Position numbers and translations under genes: made by a program. DNA of 64,000 nucleotides from positions 1,467,001 to 1,531,000 of the forward strand of contig NZ_JAUTAJ010000004.1 of the NCBI RefSeq assembly GCF_030818485.1, read 5' to 3'. The notes below the pieces were generated by a model, which saw nothing but the letters and a program-made list of their open reading frames with translations, was not told the origin of the DNA and did no database searches. Each line of letters begins with the position of its first letter. The stretch's first letter is position 1. Source of the DNA: Pseudoroseomonas cervicalis (GTDB lineage Bacteria; Pseudomonadota; Alphaproteobacteria; Acetobacterales; Acetobacteraceae). Positions 56,791 through 64,000 of this stretch are shown here, piece by piece.

Positions 56791-58035
56791 ATGCAGCTCC
56801 TGCCCCGTCGCGGGATGGCCGCACTTGGCCTGTTCCTGCTTGCCGGCCCTGCGCTGGCGCAGATGCCCGGGGGCGGTGGGCCGCCCGCTGTCGGCGTGGC
56901 CCCGGTGGCGCGCCGCCCCGTCACGGAAACCAATGAGTTCATCGGCCGGGTCGATGCGGTGCAGCGCGTCGACCTGATGCCGCGCGTGACCGCCTTCCTG
57001 GAGAAGCGGGAATTCGAGGAAGGCACCGAGGTGAAGCAGGGCGACCTGCTGTTCCGCCTGGAGCGCGGGCCCTTCGAGGCGCAGCTGCAGATCGCCCGCG
57101 CCAGCGTGGCCGAGTCCGAGGCGCAGCTGCAGAACGCCAACATCACCCTCTCCCGCGCCCAGGCGCTGCTGAACACGGTGGCCGGCCAGCGCTCCACCGT
57201 GGACACGGCGCTGGCCAACCAGCGCAGCACCCAGGCGCAGCTGCTCTCCGCCCAGGCGCAGCAGCGCCAGGCGCAGATCAATCTCGACTACACCGAGATC
57301 CGCGCGCCGATCGCGGGGCGCATCGGCCGCGCCTCGGTGACCGAGGGCAATGTGGTCACCCCCTCCTCCGGCGCCCTGGCGACCATCGTCAGCCAGGACC
57401 CGATGTATGTCAGCTTCACCGTGCCGATGCGTACCCTGACCGAGGTGCGCGCCCGCTATGCCGAGCGCGGCGGGCTGAACGCGGTGCAGCTGCGGCTGCG
57501 GCTGCCGGGCGGGCGGATGTACAGCCCGGTGGGCCAGGTGAATTTCGTCGACATCGATGTCGGCCGCGACACCGACAGCGTGCTGCTGCGCGGCACCATC
57601 CCGAACCCGGTCACCGCCGGCGGCTATCGCGAGCTGACCGCCAACCAGATCGTCAATGTGGTGGTCGAGGCGGTGCAGCCGGTGCAGATGCTGACCGTGC
57701 CGCGCGCCGCGGTGATGACCGATGCCCGCGGCGATTTCGTCTATGTCGTCGCCGCCGAGAACAAGGCGGAGCGCCGCACCGTGCGGATGGACGCGCAGTC
57801 CACGCCGGAACTGGCGGTGATCCGCGAGGGCCTGCGCGAGGGCGAGAGCGTCATCGTCGACGGCCTGCAGCGCGTCCGGCCCGGCCAGCCGGTCAGCCCG
57901 GCGCCGGCCAATGCCCCGGCCAATGGCCAGGGCAGCGGGGGCCAGGGCGGCGGCGGCCAGGGCGGCGGCGGCCAGGGCGGCGGCGGCCAGGGCGGTGGCC
58001 AGGGCGGCGGCGCGCCGCAGAACCAGGGAGGCTGA
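56791..58035 (+). CDS. RND efflux periplasmic adaptor subunit (AcrA/MexA family)
   Basis: Membrane fusion protein linking pump and outer-membrane channel, 414 residues, signal peptide ending ALA-QM near residue 24. Family order is visible: barrel start [16 protein letters not shown], lipoyl half [14 protein letters not shown], coiled coil ([21 protein letters not shown] region), second lipoyl half [14 protein letters not shown], beta barrel and proximal domain. There is no lipobox Cys, unlike E. coli AcrA. The last 35 residues are a Gly/Gln tail encoded by a 15-bp tandem repeat. The pump gene starts 4 bp after the stop. Confidence 0.93.
   Translation: MQLLPRRGMAALGLFLLAGPALAQMPGGGGPPAVGVAPVARRPVTETNEFIGRVDAVQRVDLMPRVTAFLEKREFEEGTEVKQGDLLFRLERGPFEAQLQIARASVAESEAQLQNANITLSRAQALLNTVAGQRSTVDTALANQRSTQAQLLSAQAQQRQAQINLDYTEIRAPIAGRIGRASVTEGNVVTPSSGALATIVSQDPMYVSFTVPMRTLTEVRARYAERGGLNAVQLRLRLPGGRMYSPVGQVNFVDIDVGRDTDSVLLRGTIPNPVTAGGYRELTANQIVNVVVEAVQPVQMLTVPRAAVMTDARGDFVYVVAAENKAERRTVRMDAQSTPELAVIREGLREGESVIVDGLQRVRPGQPVSPAPANAPANGQGSGGQGGGGQGGGGQGGGGQGGGQGGGAPQNQGG
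57940..58011 (+). repeat. 15-bp tandem repeat at the adaptor C terminus
   Basis: Unit GGCCAGGGCGGCGGC, about four copies plus a degenerate one, encoding repeats of GQGGG. The unit length is a multiple of three, so copy-number change would keep the frame. Confidence 0.85.
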
Positions 58036-58039
58036 GCCT

Positions 58040-61000
58040 TTGCTCTCCGCCATTTTCGTCGACCGGCCAAGGCTCGCCATCGTCATCGCCATCGTGATGA
58101 CGATCGCCGGCGCCTTGTCGCTGACGCGCATCCCGGTCTCCCAGTTCCCCGACATCGTGCCGCCGCAGGTGCAGGTCAGCGCGACCTATCCGGGCGCCTC
58201 GGCCCAGGTGGTGGAAGCGGCCGTCGCACAGCCGCTCGAGGCCCAGATCGTGGGCGTCGACCAGTCCATCTACATGAAGAGCAACAGCGGCAATGACGGC
58301 AGCTACTCGCTGGTCGTCAGCTTCGAGCTCGGCACCAACCCGGACATCAACACCGTCAACGTCAACAACCGCGTCCAGGCGGCGATGGCGCTGATGCCCT
58401 CCGAGGTGCAGGCCCAGGGCATCCGGGTGGAGAAGCGCTCCTCCTCGATCCTGCAGGTGCTGTTCCTCTACGCCGACGACCCGTCGCGCGGCTATGATCC
58501 GCTCTACCTGACCAACTACGCCACGCTGAACATCCTGGACGAGCTGTCGCGCACCCGCGGCGTCGGCTCGGCCACGCTGTTCAGCCAGCAGAACTACGCG
58601 ATGCGGATCTGGTTCGACACGCAGCGCCTGGTCAGCCTCGGCCTCACCCCCTCCGACGTCGCCAACGCCATCCGCGCGCAGAACGTGCAGGCGGCGACCG
58701 GGCGGCTCGGCGCCGAGCCGGTGCCGTCCGACCAGCGCACCCAGCTGAACGTGCAGACCCAGGGGCGCCTCTCCACCCCCGAGCAGTTCGGCAACATCGT
58801 GCTGCGCGCCAATCCGGACGGTTCGGTGCTGCGCGTGCGCGACGTGGCGCGCGTCGAGATCGGCGCCCGCAACCAGGATTCCCGCACCCGGCTGAACGGC
58901 CAGGACGGCGTCGGCATCGGCATCTACCTAGCCCCCGGCGCGAATGCGGTGCAGACCGCGAGCGCCATCGAGGCGACGCTGGCCCGCGTGCGCACCCGCA
59001 TGCCCGAGGGCATGACGATCCGCCCGGTCTTCGACACCACCATCTTCGTCACCGACACCATCCATGAGGTCATCAAGACCCTCATCGAGGCCTTCGTGCT
59101 GGTGGCCGTGGTGGTGTTCCTGTTCCTCGGCAATATCCGCGCCACCTTCATCCCGATCGTGGCGGTGCCGGTCAGCCTGATCGGCACCTTCGCGGTGCTG
59201 CTGACGCTGGGCTATTCGGCCAACACCGTCTCGCTGCTGGCCATGGTGCTGGCGATCGGCATCGTCGTCGACGACGCCATCGTGGTGGTGGAGAATGTCG
59301 AGCGCGTGATGGAGGAGGAGCCGGAGCTCACCCCCGCCCAGGCCACCAAAAAGGCCATGGCGCAGATCACCGCCCCGATCATCGCCATTACCCTGGTGCT
59401 GCTGTCGGTCTTCGTCCCGATCGGCTTCATCCCCGGCCTGTCGGGCGAGCTGTTCCGCCAGTTCGCGGTGACCATCAGCACCGCCATGGTGATCTCGGCG
59501 ATCAACGCGCTGACCCTCTCCCCCGCCCTCTGCGCCGTGTTCCTGCGGCATAGCGGGCCGAAGAAGGGCATCATGGCCTGGGTGATGCGGCGCATCGACA
59601 ATGTGCGCGACGGCTATGCCGCCGTGGTGCGCCGCCTGCTGCGGCTGTCGATCGTCTCGATCCTGCTGGTTGGCGTCTTCGGCTTCGGCGCCTTCACCGT
59701 GGCCAGCCGCATCCCCTCGGGCTTCCTCCCCTCCGAGGACCAGGGCGCCTTCATCGTCGCCTTCCAGCTGCCGGACGGCGCCTCGGTCTCGCGCACCAGC
59801 GAGGTGGTGGCGCAGTTCGAGGAACAGCTGAAGGGGATGCCGCAGGTGCGCGACGCCATCGGCATCATCGGCTTCTCGCTGCTCGATGGCGGCGCCGCCT
59901 CCAACGCGGCCACCATGTTCGTGCAGCTGAAGCCGTTCAGCGAGCGCACCGGGCCGGCCGACAATGTCAACGCGCTGATCGGCCGCATCTTCGGCGAGAG
60001 CCAGCAGATCCGCGGCGCGCAGATCATCCCGATCAACCTGCCGCCGATCATCGGCCTGTCGACCGGCGGCGGCTTCGAATACCAGCTGGAGAGCCTGGAG
60101 GGCGCCGACCCGGCGGCGATGGGCGGCGTGCTGGGCGCGCTGCTCGGCGCCGCCAACCAGAACCCGGCCCTGACCCAGGTCTTCTCGACCTTCAGCGCCC
60201 GCGCTCCCTCGGTCTATCTCGATATCGACCGCGACAAGGCGCAGGCGCTCGGCCTGTCGATGACCGATGTCTTCTCGGCGCTGCAGGCGACGCTGGGCTC
60301 CAGCTTCATCAACAACTTCAACCTCTATGGCCGCACCTGGCAGGTGCTGATCCAGGGCGAGGCGGCGGATCGCCGCGACACCTCGGCGCTGTGGAAGATC
60401 GAGATCCGCAACAGCCGCGGCGCCATGGTGCCGCTGCGCTCCATCGCCTCGGAGCGCACCGTGGTCGGGCCCCAGGTCATCACCCGCTACAACAACTACC
60501 GCTCGATCACGATCAGCGGCTCGCCCCGCCCGGGCGTCTCCTCGGGCGCGGCGCTGGACGCCATGGCGCAGCTGTCGCGCGACACCCTGCCCAATGGCTA
60601 CACCTTCGAATGGACCGGCACCTCCTTCCAGGAGCAGCGGGCCGCCGGCCAGACCGGCGCCATCCTGGCGCTGGCCGTGCTGTTCGCCTTCCTGTTCCTG
60701 GTCGCCCTGTATGAGAGCTGGGTGATCCCGATCCCGGTGCTGCTCTCGGTGATCGTCGGCGTGCTCGGCGCCATCGGGGCGCTGTTCATCGCCGGCATGT
60801 CGATGGATCTCTACGCGCAGATCGGCCTCATCGTGCTGATCGCGCTCGCCGCCAAGAACGGCATCCTGATCGTGGAATTCGCCAAGGAGCAGCGCGAGGC
60901 CGGGCACGACATCGTCGAGGCGGCGGCGCAGGGCGCCAAGCTGCGCTTCCGCGCGGTGATGATGACCTCGATCGCCTTCATCCTCGGCCTGGTGCCGCTG

Positions 61001-61222
61001 GTCTGGGCGAGCGGCGCCTCGATGCTGGCGCGGCGCGCCGTGTCCACCCCGGTCTTCGCCGGGATGATCGCGGCGTCGACCATCGGCATCTTCATGATCC
61101 CGATGCTCTATGTCGTGTTCCAGCGGATGCGCGAGGCGACGCATCGCCGCTTCGGCCGCGGCCAGCACGCGCATGACGGGGCGCCGGCCGCGGCCCCCGG
61201 CCAGGGCAAGGGCCATCACTGA
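58040..61222 (+). CDS. RND efflux pump inner-membrane transporter (AcrB/MexB family)
   Basis: Proton-driven multidrug pump of the HAE1 family, 1060 residues. It starts at TTG (58040) reading [13 protein letters not shown], with GGGAGG at ribosome distance inside the end of the adaptor gene; no ATG is nearby. Twelve membrane segments and two large periplasmic loops fit the family. The proton-relay Asp pair in segment 4 is in [19 protein letters not shown]. The [14 protein letters not shown] stretch lies in the second pore domain. With the adaptor and TolC it makes a full efflux complex. The C terminus is His/Gly-rich. Confidence 0.95.
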   Translation: MLSAIFVDRPRLAIVIAIVMTIAGALSLTRIPVSQFPDIVPPQVQVSATYPGASAQVVEAAVAQPLEAQIVGVDQSIYMKSNSGNDGSYSLVVSFELGTNPDINTVNVNNRVQAAMALMPSEVQAQGIRVEKRSSSILQVLFLYADDPSRGYDPLYLTNYATLNILDELSRTRGVGSATLFSQQNYAMRIWFDTQRLVSLGLTPSDVANAIRAQNVQAATGRLGAEPVPSDQRTQLNVQTQGRLSTPEQFGNIVLRANPDGSVLRVRDVARVEIGARNQDSRTRLNGQDGVGIGIYLAPGANAVQTASAIEATLARVRTRMPEGMTIRPVFDTTIFVTDTIHEVIKTLIEAFVLVAVVVFLFLGNIRATFIPIVAVPVSLIGTFAVLLTLGYSANTVSLLAMVLAIGIVVDDAIVVVENVERVMEEEPELTPAQATKKAMAQITAPIIAITLVLLSVFVPIGFIPGLSGELFRQFAVTISTAMVISAINALTLSPALCAVFLRHSGPKKGIMAWVMRRIDNVRDGYAAVVRRLLRLSIVSILLVGVFGFGAFTVASRIPSGFLPSEDQGAFIVAFQLPDGASVSRTSEVVAQFEEQLKGMPQVRDAIGIIGFSLLDGGAASNAATMFVQLKPFSERTGPADNVNALIGRIFGESQQIRGAQIIPINLPPIIGLSTGGGFEYQLESLEGADPAAMGGVLGALLGAANQNPALTQVFSTFSARAPSVYLDIDRDKAQALGLSMTDVFSALQATLGSSFINNFNLYGRTWQVLIQGEAADRRDTSALWKIEIRNSRGAMVPLRSIASERTVVGPQVITRYNNYRSITISGSPRPGVSSGAALDAMAQLSRDTLPNGYTFEWTGTSFQEQRAAGQTGAILALAVLFAFLFLVALYESWVIPIPVLLSVIVGVLGAIGALFIAGMSMDLYAQIGLIVLIALAAKNGILIVEFAKEQREAGHDIVEAAAQGAKLRFRAVMMTSIAFILGLVPLVWASGASMLARRAVSTPVFAGMIAASTIGIFMIPMLYVVFQRMREATHRRFGRGQHAHDGAPAAAPGQGKGHH

Positions 61223-61313
61223 CGGCCCCCGCCCCGGGGGCGGCGCCGGCAACCCCGGCGCCCTGCCCCGGTTGCTGACCAGAGTGAGCGATGATGTTCG
61301 CTGAAGAGACGGA

Positions 61314-61341
61314 GGGGGCGGCGCCGCGAGGGGCCGCCCCC
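61314..61341 (+). terminator. GC hairpin between the pump gene and the NDH-2 gene
   Basis: 9-bp stem GGGGGCGGC/GCCGCCCCC with a 10-nt loop, followed by TTCCCGTT. A second smaller hairpin (GGCGCCGG/CCGGCGCC) lies nearer the pump stop, around 61245-61265. Together they probably end the efflux transcript, though U tracts are poor. Confidence 0.45.
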
Positions 61342-61361
61342 TTCCCGTTCGGAGGACCGCC

Positions 61362-62696
61362 ATGACCATCCCCACCCCGCATCGTATCGTCATCGTCGGC
61401 GGCGGCGCCGGCGGCATCCATCTGGCGACCCGGCTGGGGCCGCGCCTCGGCACCCGGCATGGCCGGCAGAGCCCCGCGGCCGGCAGCCATGAGATCCTGC
61501 TGGTGGATCGCGACTTCGCGCATATCTGGAAGCCGCGGCTGCACGAGGTCGCCGCCGGCACGCTGGACACCGGGCAGGAGCAGGTGAGCTTCATCGTCCA
61601 GGCCAGCCGGCACGGCTTCCGCTACCTGCCGGGCGAGATGCTGGGGCTGGACCGCGAGAAGCGGCTGCTGCAGCTCGGCCCGCTGCGCGGCCCGGATGGC
61701 CGGGAGATCCTGCCACCGCGCGAGATCCTCTACGACACGCTGGTGCTGGCGCTGGGCAGCCGGGCCAATGATTTCGGCATTCCCGGCGTGCGCGAGCATT
61801 GCCGCTTCATCGACAGCCGCAGCCAGGCGGAGGAGTTCAACACCGCGCTGCGCAGCGCGGTGATCCGCCAGCTGGCGGGGCCGGAGGATGCGACGCTCGA
61901 CATCGCCATCGTCGGCGCCGGGGCCACCGGGGTCGAGCTCTCCGCCGAGATCAACACCGCGCTCGACCTCGCCGCCGGCTATGGTTTCGAGGGGCTGCGC
62001 AAGCGGCTGCGGCTGACCCTGGTGGAGACCGCGCCGCGCATCCTGGGCGCGCTGCCGGAGCGGGTGGCCGAGGCCTCGCGCCAGGAGCTGGAGCGCCAGG
62101 GCGTCACCGTGCTGACCGGCGCGCAGGTGGTCGAGGTGGTCGAGGACGCGCTGCTGCTGAAGGATGGCCGGCGCATCCCGGCCGTGCTGAAGGTCTGGGC
62201 CGCCGGGGTGCGGGCGCCGGCGGTGCTGGACAATCTCGCCGGGCTGGAGAGCGCGCGCAGCGGCCAGCTGGTGGTGCGCCCCAATCTGCAGACCACACGC
62301 GACGAGCGCATCTTCGTCATCGGCGACGCCGCCTGGCTGGTGCCGGAGGGGGAGGAGCGGCCGCTCGGCGCCACCGCCCAGGTGGCGCAGCAGCAGGCGC
62401 GGCATCTGGCGCAGCATCTGCCGGCGCATCTGGCCGGCCAGGCGCCGGTGCCGCCCTTCCACTACCGGCATGGCGGGGCGCTGGTGGCGCTCGGCCATTA
62501 CAACGCCTTCGGCAGCCTGGGCCGGCACGGGCTGCTGGGCGGCGGCACCTTCATCCAGGGCCGCTTCGCGCAGTGGAGCTATGCCTCGCTGTATCGCCGG
62601 CACCAGCTGGCGCTGCACGGGCTGCTGCGCTCGCTGCTGTTCTGGATGGCGGACGCGCTGCGCAAGGCCAGCTCGCCGCGGGTGAAGATGGAGTAG
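61362..62696 (+). CDS. ndh: NAD(P)/FAD-dependent oxidoreductase, type II NADH dehydrogenase-like
   Basis: Membrane-associated, non-proton-pumping NADH:quinone oxidoreductase, 444 residues. FAD motif VGGGAGGIHLA is near the N terminus, NADH motif VGAGATGVELSAE in the middle and the second FAD-contact stretch IFVIGDAAWL later. The C-terminal amphipathic region (LYRRHQLALHGLLRSLLFWM) fits membrane attachment. GGAGG precedes the ATG. It stands between the efflux operon and the rhodanese gene, convergent with the latter across repeat A6. Confidence 0.9.
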   Translation: MTIPTPHRIVIVGGGAGGIHLATRLGPRLGTRHGRQSPAAGSHEILLVDRDFAHIWKPRLHEVAAGTLDTGQEQVSFIVQASRHGFRYLPGEMLGLDREKRLLQLGPLRGPDGREILPPREILYDTLVLALGSRANDFGIPGVREHCRFIDSRSQAEEFNTALRSAVIRQLAGPEDATLDIAIVGAGATGVELSAEINTALDLAAGYGFEGLRKRLRLTLVETAPRILGALPERVAEASRQELERQGVTVLTGAQVVEVVEDALLLKDGRRIPAVLKVWAAGVRAPAVLDNLAGLESARSGQLVVRPNLQTTRDERIFVIGDAAWLVPEGEERPLGATAQVAQQQARHLAQHLPAHLAGQAPVPPFHYRHGGALVALGHYNAFGSLGRHGLLGGGTFIQGRFAQWSYASLYRRHQLALHGLLRSLLFWMADALRKASSPRVKME

Positions 62697-62703
62697 CCTG
62701 ACG

Positions 62704-62760
62704 GAAGGCGGGGTCTGGGGTGGCCCTGCCACCCCAGCGGGGCCCGGGGCAGCGCCCCGG
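62704..62760 (-). repeat. Family A two-hairpin element, copy A6
   Basis: Sense to the rhodanese gene, beginning 7 nt after its stop. Hairpin 1 is 62744-62760 (7-bp stem, minus-strand loop GCT). Hairpin 2 is 62715-62737 (9-bp stem CTGGGGTGG, minus-strand loop CAGGG). The tail CCCCGCCTTC follows and ends 8 bp from the ndh stop. Confidence 0.8.
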
Positions 62761-62767
62761 AGTTTTT

Positions 62768-63169
62768 TCAGCTTCTTTCCACTTTCTCCAGCGCGAAGCC
62801 TTCATCGACCCAGCCGGTGATGCCGCCCAGCATCAGCTTCACCGGCCGGCCGAGCTGCGCCAGGCGCAGCGCGCCGCGATCGCCGCCATTGCAATGCGGC
62901 CCGGCGCAATAGACGACGAACAGCGTGCCCTCCGGCCATTCCGCCATGCGCTCCGCCGTGATGGCCGCGTGCGGCAGGTTCAGCGCGCCGGGCACATGGC
63001 CGCGGGCGAAGGCGTTGGGGCCGCGCACATCCAGCAGCACGAAGCCGGGCTCGGGCAGGGCCAAGCCAGCGGCGACATCGGCGCAATCGGTCTCCAGCGT
63101 CAGGCGGCGGGCGAAATGCGCGGCGGCCTCGGCGGCGGGGGCGGCGGGGGCGGCGGTGACGGGGTTCAT
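62768..63169 (-). CDS. Rhodanese-like domain protein
   Basis: Single-domain rhodanese, 133 residues, cytosolic. The stretch FVLLDVRGPNAFARGHVPGALNLPH is the CDC25-like start and the active-site loop is VVYCAGPHCNGGDRGA, with the catalytic Cys after VVY; the loop is longer than in GlpE (CAGPHCNG). It transfers sulfur between thiols or thiosulfate. It is divergent from the FtrA-like regulator gene (84 bp between starts), a pairing that suggests joint control. Confidence 0.88.
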   Translation of the reverse strand: MNPVTAAPAAPAAEAAAHFARRLTLETDCADVAAGLALPEPGFVLLDVRGPNAFARGHVPGALNLPHAAITAERMAEWPEGTLFVVYCAGPHCNGGDRGALRLAQLGRPVKLMLGGITGWVDEGFALEKVERS

Positions 63170-63253
63170 CCTGTGTCTCCTCTGGACATCCCGATCCTGC
63201 CCCGGCGCAAACCGGGCTGGTGAGTGGCAGAAAGGACACCTAGGATCAGGATC

Positions 63254-64000
63254 ATGCCAGACATGCTTCCGGCCCCGCCATCCTGCCTGCCCGCGCCCCG
63301 CGCACCGGCGAACCCGCTGGTCGTGGTGCTGGCCTATGACGGGCTCTGCACCTTCGAATTCGGCTGCGCGCTGGAGGTCTTCGCCCTGCCGCGGCCGGAA
63401 TTCGGCGCGGAATGGTATCGCTGCGCGGTCGCCAGCCTGGAGCCCGGCCCGCTGCGCGCCCAGGGCGGCATCCGCATCCTGGCCGAGGGCGGCGCCGCGC
63501 TGCTGGCCGAGGCCGGCACCATCATCATCCCCGGCTGGCGCGGGGCGGAGGCGCCGGTGCCCGAGGCGCTGTGCGACGCGCTGCGGAGCGCGCATGCGCG
63601 CGGGGCACGGCTGCTCTCGCTCTGCTCCGGCGCCTTCGTGCTGGCCGCAGCCGGGCTGCTGGAGGGCCGCCGCGCCACCACGCATTGGCGCTACTTCCCG
63701 GCGCTCGCCGCGCGGCATCCCGGCCTGACTCTGGTGCCCGATGTGCTCTATGTCGATGAGGGCAGCGTGCTGACGGCGGCCGGAAGCGCCGCCGGGCTGG
63801 ATCTCTGCCTGCATCTGGTGCGGCGCGATTTCGGGGCCGCGCGCGCCAACGCCGTGGCGCGGCGGCTGGTGATCCCGCCGCAGCGCCAGGGCGGCCAGGC
63901 GCAGTTCGTCGAGCGGCCGCTGCCGCCGGCGCGCGGCCATGGCAGCAAGCTGGCGCCGCTGCTGGACGCGGTGCGCGGCGCGCTGGCGGAAGACTGGGAC
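63254..64000 (+). CDS. ftrA: GlxA/FtrA-family AraC-type regulator, 3' end cut
   Basis: Transcriptional regulator, first 249 residues visible; the frame is open to the window edge. The DJ-1/PfpI-like amidotransferase-fold domain is complete: PLVVVLAYDGLCTFEF, IIIPGWRG, LLSLCSGAFVLAAAGLLEGRRATTHW and VLTAAGSAAGLDLCLH, all of the FtrA type. The C-terminal AraC helix-turn-helix would follow outside the window; the first helix seems to begin at APLLDAVRGALAED. The ATG at 63254 lies right after the divergent rhodanese promoter region; AGGATCAGGA precedes it. Confidence 0.88.
   Translation, partial: MPDMLPAPPSCLPAPRAPANPLVVVLAYDGLCTFEFGCALEVFALPRPEFGAEWYRCAVASLEPGPLRAQGGIRILAEGGAALLAEAGTIIIPGWRGAEAPVPEALCDALRSAHARGARLLSLCSGAFVLAAAGLLEGRRATTHWRYFPALAARHPGLTLVPDVLYVDEGSVLTAAGSAAGLDLCLHLVRRDFGAARANAVARRLVIPPQRQGGQAQFVERPLPPARGHGSKLAPLLDAVRGALAEDWD

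Noticed and set aside
57940..58011. Regular short repeats that might look like a CRISPR-like array
   Set aside because: Contiguous 15-bp units without spacers, inside a coding frame; no cas genes.
58928..61594. 888-codon open frame opposite the RND pump gene
   Set aside because: His/Asp/Gln-rich antisense translation of membrane-segment codons; no motif.

Overview
The window comes from a GC-rich bacterial chromosome. Gene content points to an alphaproteobacterium of the Acetobacteraceae, most like Roseomonas and relatives; this is an inference from gene families, not from a marker gene. Pointers are three orphan tripartite-tricarboxylate (Bug-type) binding proteins, a phasin, ClpS next to ClpA, aspartate dehydrogenase NadX, an HWE-type histidine kinase and very GC-rich codon third positions. 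I see no phage genes, insertion sequence, CRISPR array or compositional island. The longest AT-rich stretches are regulatory sites and one repeat family.

Layout. 1-2.9 kb: end of a sugar-type ABC importer (permease, ATPase) and a Bug-type receptor. 2.9-9.6 kb, minus strand: a nitrogen-compound uptake and hydrolysis cluster (amidohydrolase, two paralogous solute receptors, a PuuE-like deacetylase, ABC ATPase and permease, an N-carbamoyl amino acid hydrolase-like enzyme) with a divergent LysR regulator. 10.8-20.7 kb: housekeeping and stress genes (cysS, msrQ, a DUF305 protein, trmJ, a glycosyltransferase, a frameshifted gor, gabD, two unknowns). 20.8-25.4 kb: two small catabolic units, each with its own regulator (LysR plus aldo/keto reductase; Bug receptor plus FAH-family enzyme plus GntR). 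25.5-30.5 kb: glmU-glmS, gph, a DUF3108 protein and tRNA-Val(CAC). 30.8-37.2 kb: Bug receptor with class II HMG-CoA reductase, a MocR regulator, a frameshifted SDR with a divergent AraC regulator, and acetolactate decarboxylase. 37.3-46.3 kb: EF-hand protein, DD-carboxypeptidase, phasin, clpS-clpA, nadX and an M20 peptidase. 46.4-54.2 kb: EamA transporter, greB, HWE kinase, ABC-F protein, an FAD oxidoreductase and a hydrolase-fold protein of unknown function. 54.3-61.2 kb: a complete RND efflux locus (tetR, small lipoprotein and tolC on minus; adaptor and pump on plus). 61.3-64 kb: NDH-2, a rhodanese protein and a divergent FtrA-like regulator cut by the window edge.

The most unusual signals lie between genes. 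A two-hairpin element (family A, six copies) sits at gene 3' ends, always in the sense orientation, with compensating base changes in its stems and an invariant CAGGG loop. A second element of about 118 bp made of three palindromes (family B, two copies) directly follows the stop codons of gabD and the DUF3108 gene. The clpS-clpA spacer holds an 11-bp inverted repeat whose right arm can instead form a GNRA-type hairpin, so two exclusive folds are possible. Two genes (gor and the SDR) each carry one extra base; sequencing error and true inactivation cannot be separated here.
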